This document shows positions 62,900 to 64,000 of a stretch of DNA of 64,000 nt, piece by piece. This DNA is from Antonospora locustae (taxonomy: Eukaryota; Microsporidia): NCBI GenBank assembly GCA_007674295.1, contig CM017447.1, positions 62,001-126,000 of the forward strand, given 5' to 3'. Below the pieces are notes generated by a model, which made no database searches, was not told where the DNA came from, and was given only the letters and a program-made list of their open reading frames with translations. The first letter of the stretch is position 1. The number at the start of each line of letters is the position of its first letter. The position numbers and the translations under genes are program-made.

Positions 62900-64000
62900 C
62901 TACTTGCACTCCTTCAGAACCCAAGAGCTTGCTCGCTGTACACAAAGTTCGTCGAGAACTTCCACAACCTCTTGCATCTGCAGTGAATGTCCAAGGCCCT
63001 CGCGCAGAGATCTGAGAAGCTCGCTTTTTCTGATGCTTGCCTTTTTGCTGAAAATGCCAACTAACAGAGCACGAATGCTGCCCGGATCGTCGGAACATGC
63101 CACGTAGCAACCGTTGCTGAGCTTTACAAAGGATGCCTCTGCAAGAACACTAGCTACTTCTCCTTTGTTAAGACCTGACAAACGCACTATCTCGTGCAAA
63201 GATGCCATGCCAGCCGAGGCAAGCACTCGCTGTATTTTTGTGTGTGCATCACTCATCTCAAGAGACTCATCTTCGATTCCCAGCATCTCGTCATAGCCCT
63301 TCAGCACATACCCACACTCTGCTCTTTCGCACAGCTCTTCCAGCAAAAAAACAAATCTTTGCGGAATCTTTTGTGCCTCACAAAATGGAAGATGTCCATA
63401 TCGCGATATCTCATCAAGTATTCTCTTTCTGACCACTTGGAACTTGTGTTCGTAGAATTCGTTTTTGAGGAGATACCGTCCCTTGAAATGAACTGTCATC
63501 TCGCGAAGCACACCGTGAATATCGGGGTGGTCGAAAATCTTCTTGAGAATGCCCATGTTCACTATACGTGCGTTGAAGATGCACCTTTTCAGCCGCATCT
63601 CCTCGTCGGGCGCGCATCTTGCGACACTCTTTGGACTTTCGAGAGGAAACTGCTGAAGAGCTCTAGCATTCACGTTCTCGTGTTCCTTGACAGCATAGTC
63701 CATCTTGACAAAAGGCTCCTTCTCATATATCTTTAAAAGGTAGTTGATGTTTCTTTTTCTGTGCTCCAGCTCCTCTCTGCTTTCTATCTTCATAAACTGA
63801 AGTCCCTCAGATAACATGGTGTCTCTTATTCCATCAGCGTGCTCAAAAACAGGCTGAAGATAAAACAGATCCGACACTTTCCACAGGACAACAAGCTTCT
63901 CTTGGTGAAATACGCGCGAAAAGTACGTGTCTCGCCTGGGCTTTGAGCCAAAGCCTCCAAAAAACACAGACCCAGCATACCCGTGCATGTGTGGCTTGCA
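62900..64000 (-). CDS. RPC37: RPC5/POLR3E-like RNA polymerase III subunit (partial)
   Basis: Pol III-specific subunit of the TFIIF-like RPC5 (yeast C37) type. The visible part (362 residues from ATG 63988, with open frame to the window edge) matches RPC5: SRVFHQEKLVVLWKVSDLFYLQPVFEH, a REELEHRKRNINYLLKIYEKEPFVKMDY block (compare the QARQRRVQSYEFLQKKHAEEPWVHL region), and a C-terminal winged helix ending in ALLVGIFSKKASIRKSELLRSL ... SSWVLKECK. The C-terminal helices resemble the human protein, not the short yeast C37. The start may lie beyond 64000, so it is marked as running off the edge. Confidence 0.8.
   Translation of the reverse strand, partial: CKPHMHGYAGSVFFGGFGSKPRRDTYFSRVFHQEKLVVLWKVSDLFYLQPVFEHADGIRDTMLSEGLQFMKIESREELEHRKRNINYLLKIYEKEPFVKMDYAVKEHENVNARALQQFPLESPKSVARCAPDEEMRLKRCIFNARIVNMGILKKIFDHPDIHGVLREMTVHFKGRYLLKNEFYEHKFQVVRKRILDEISRYGHLPFCEAQKIPQRFVFLLEELCERAECGYVLKGYDEMLGIEDESLEMSDAHTKIQRVLASAGMASLHEIVRLSGLNKGEVASVLAEASFVKLSNGCYVACSDDPGSIRALLVGIFSKKASIRKSELLRSLREGLGHSLQMQEVVEVLDELCVQRASSWVLKECK

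Overview
The window reads as a gene-dense stretch of a microsporidian nuclear genome. The genes are unmistakably eukaryotic (ATR/Mec1, RPN11, TAF10, NC2-beta, CPSF160, GINS, RAD51, exocyst, Pol I/III subunits). The proteins are often shorter than fungal or animal orthologues, and I need no intron in any protein gene. Intergenic gaps are mostly 50-300 bp and neighbouring genes sometimes overlap. There is one mitochondrial-type Hsp70 with an Arg-rich leader, as expected for a mitosome, and a GPI-anchored polysaccharide deacetylase of the spore-wall type. About 55 protein genes, two tRNAs and at least one further RNA gene sit in 64 kb. I cannot name the species.

Most coding regions start at an ATG that has a run of three or more C (less often G) 0-13 nt upstream, sometimes with AAATTT just before it. 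This matches the CCC/GGG-like and AAATTT-like start signals described for microsporidia. I used it to choose starts; many longer open frames begin at non-ATG codons upstream of the signal and were trimmed.

Layout. 0.1-9 kb: UTP14, NHP2, a small unknown gene, eIF2-alpha (with Thr in place of the regulated Ser51) and a 1834-residue ATR/Mec1 kinase. 9.3-17.6 kb: R-SNARE, tRNA-Leu(AAG), a transcriptional-type CDK, choline/ethanolamine phosphotransferase, a PAT1-like protein, exocyst SEC8, a NEDD8-like protein that ends at its Gly-Gly, and a small membrane protein. 17.7-28.7 kb: CPSF160, NASP-like histone chaperone, ABHD hydrolase, CCCH/RRM protein, VAP, SET methyltransferase, DDT/WHIM protein, PP1. 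28.9-37.4 kb: eIF2A, a possible actin-like protein, SRP72, eS7, RPN11, TAF10, PSF1, TBC Rab-GAP. 38-46.3 kb: MCM8, RAD51, NSA2, CCR4, EXO1, PNO1. 46.3-54 kb: mitosomal Hsp70, ArfGAP, MAGE/NSE3-like protein, ethanolamine-phosphate cytidylyltransferase, uS10, NC2-beta, WD40 protein, RPC19, EAF6, tRNA-Tyr with a 12-nt intron. 54-64 kb: two genes starting on opposite strands of one palindrome, ERCC1/RAD10, a secreted reprolysin-like protease, NAA10, the RNase MRP RNA, CTR9, polysaccharide deacetylase, a large solenoid-like protein and RPC5.

Functional themes: ribosome biogenesis (UTP14, NHP2, NSA2, PNO1, MRP RNA), DNA repair and recombination (ATR, MCM8, RAD51, EXO1, ERCC1, NSE3), Pol I/III transcription (RPC19, RPC5), chromatin (SET, DDT, NASP, EAF6, CTR9), vesicle traffic (R-SNARE, SEC8, TBC-GAP, ArfGAP, VAP) and two Kennedy-pathway enzymes. 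The most unusual items are the RNase MRP RNA in a gap with misleading open frames, the shared palindromic start at 54252-54260, MCM8 (absent from yeasts) beside RAD51, the eIF2-alpha Ser51-to-Thr change, the pre-matured NEDD8-like protein, a possible U5 snRNA, and a structured 3'-3' intergenic region at 28.75-28.88 kb.
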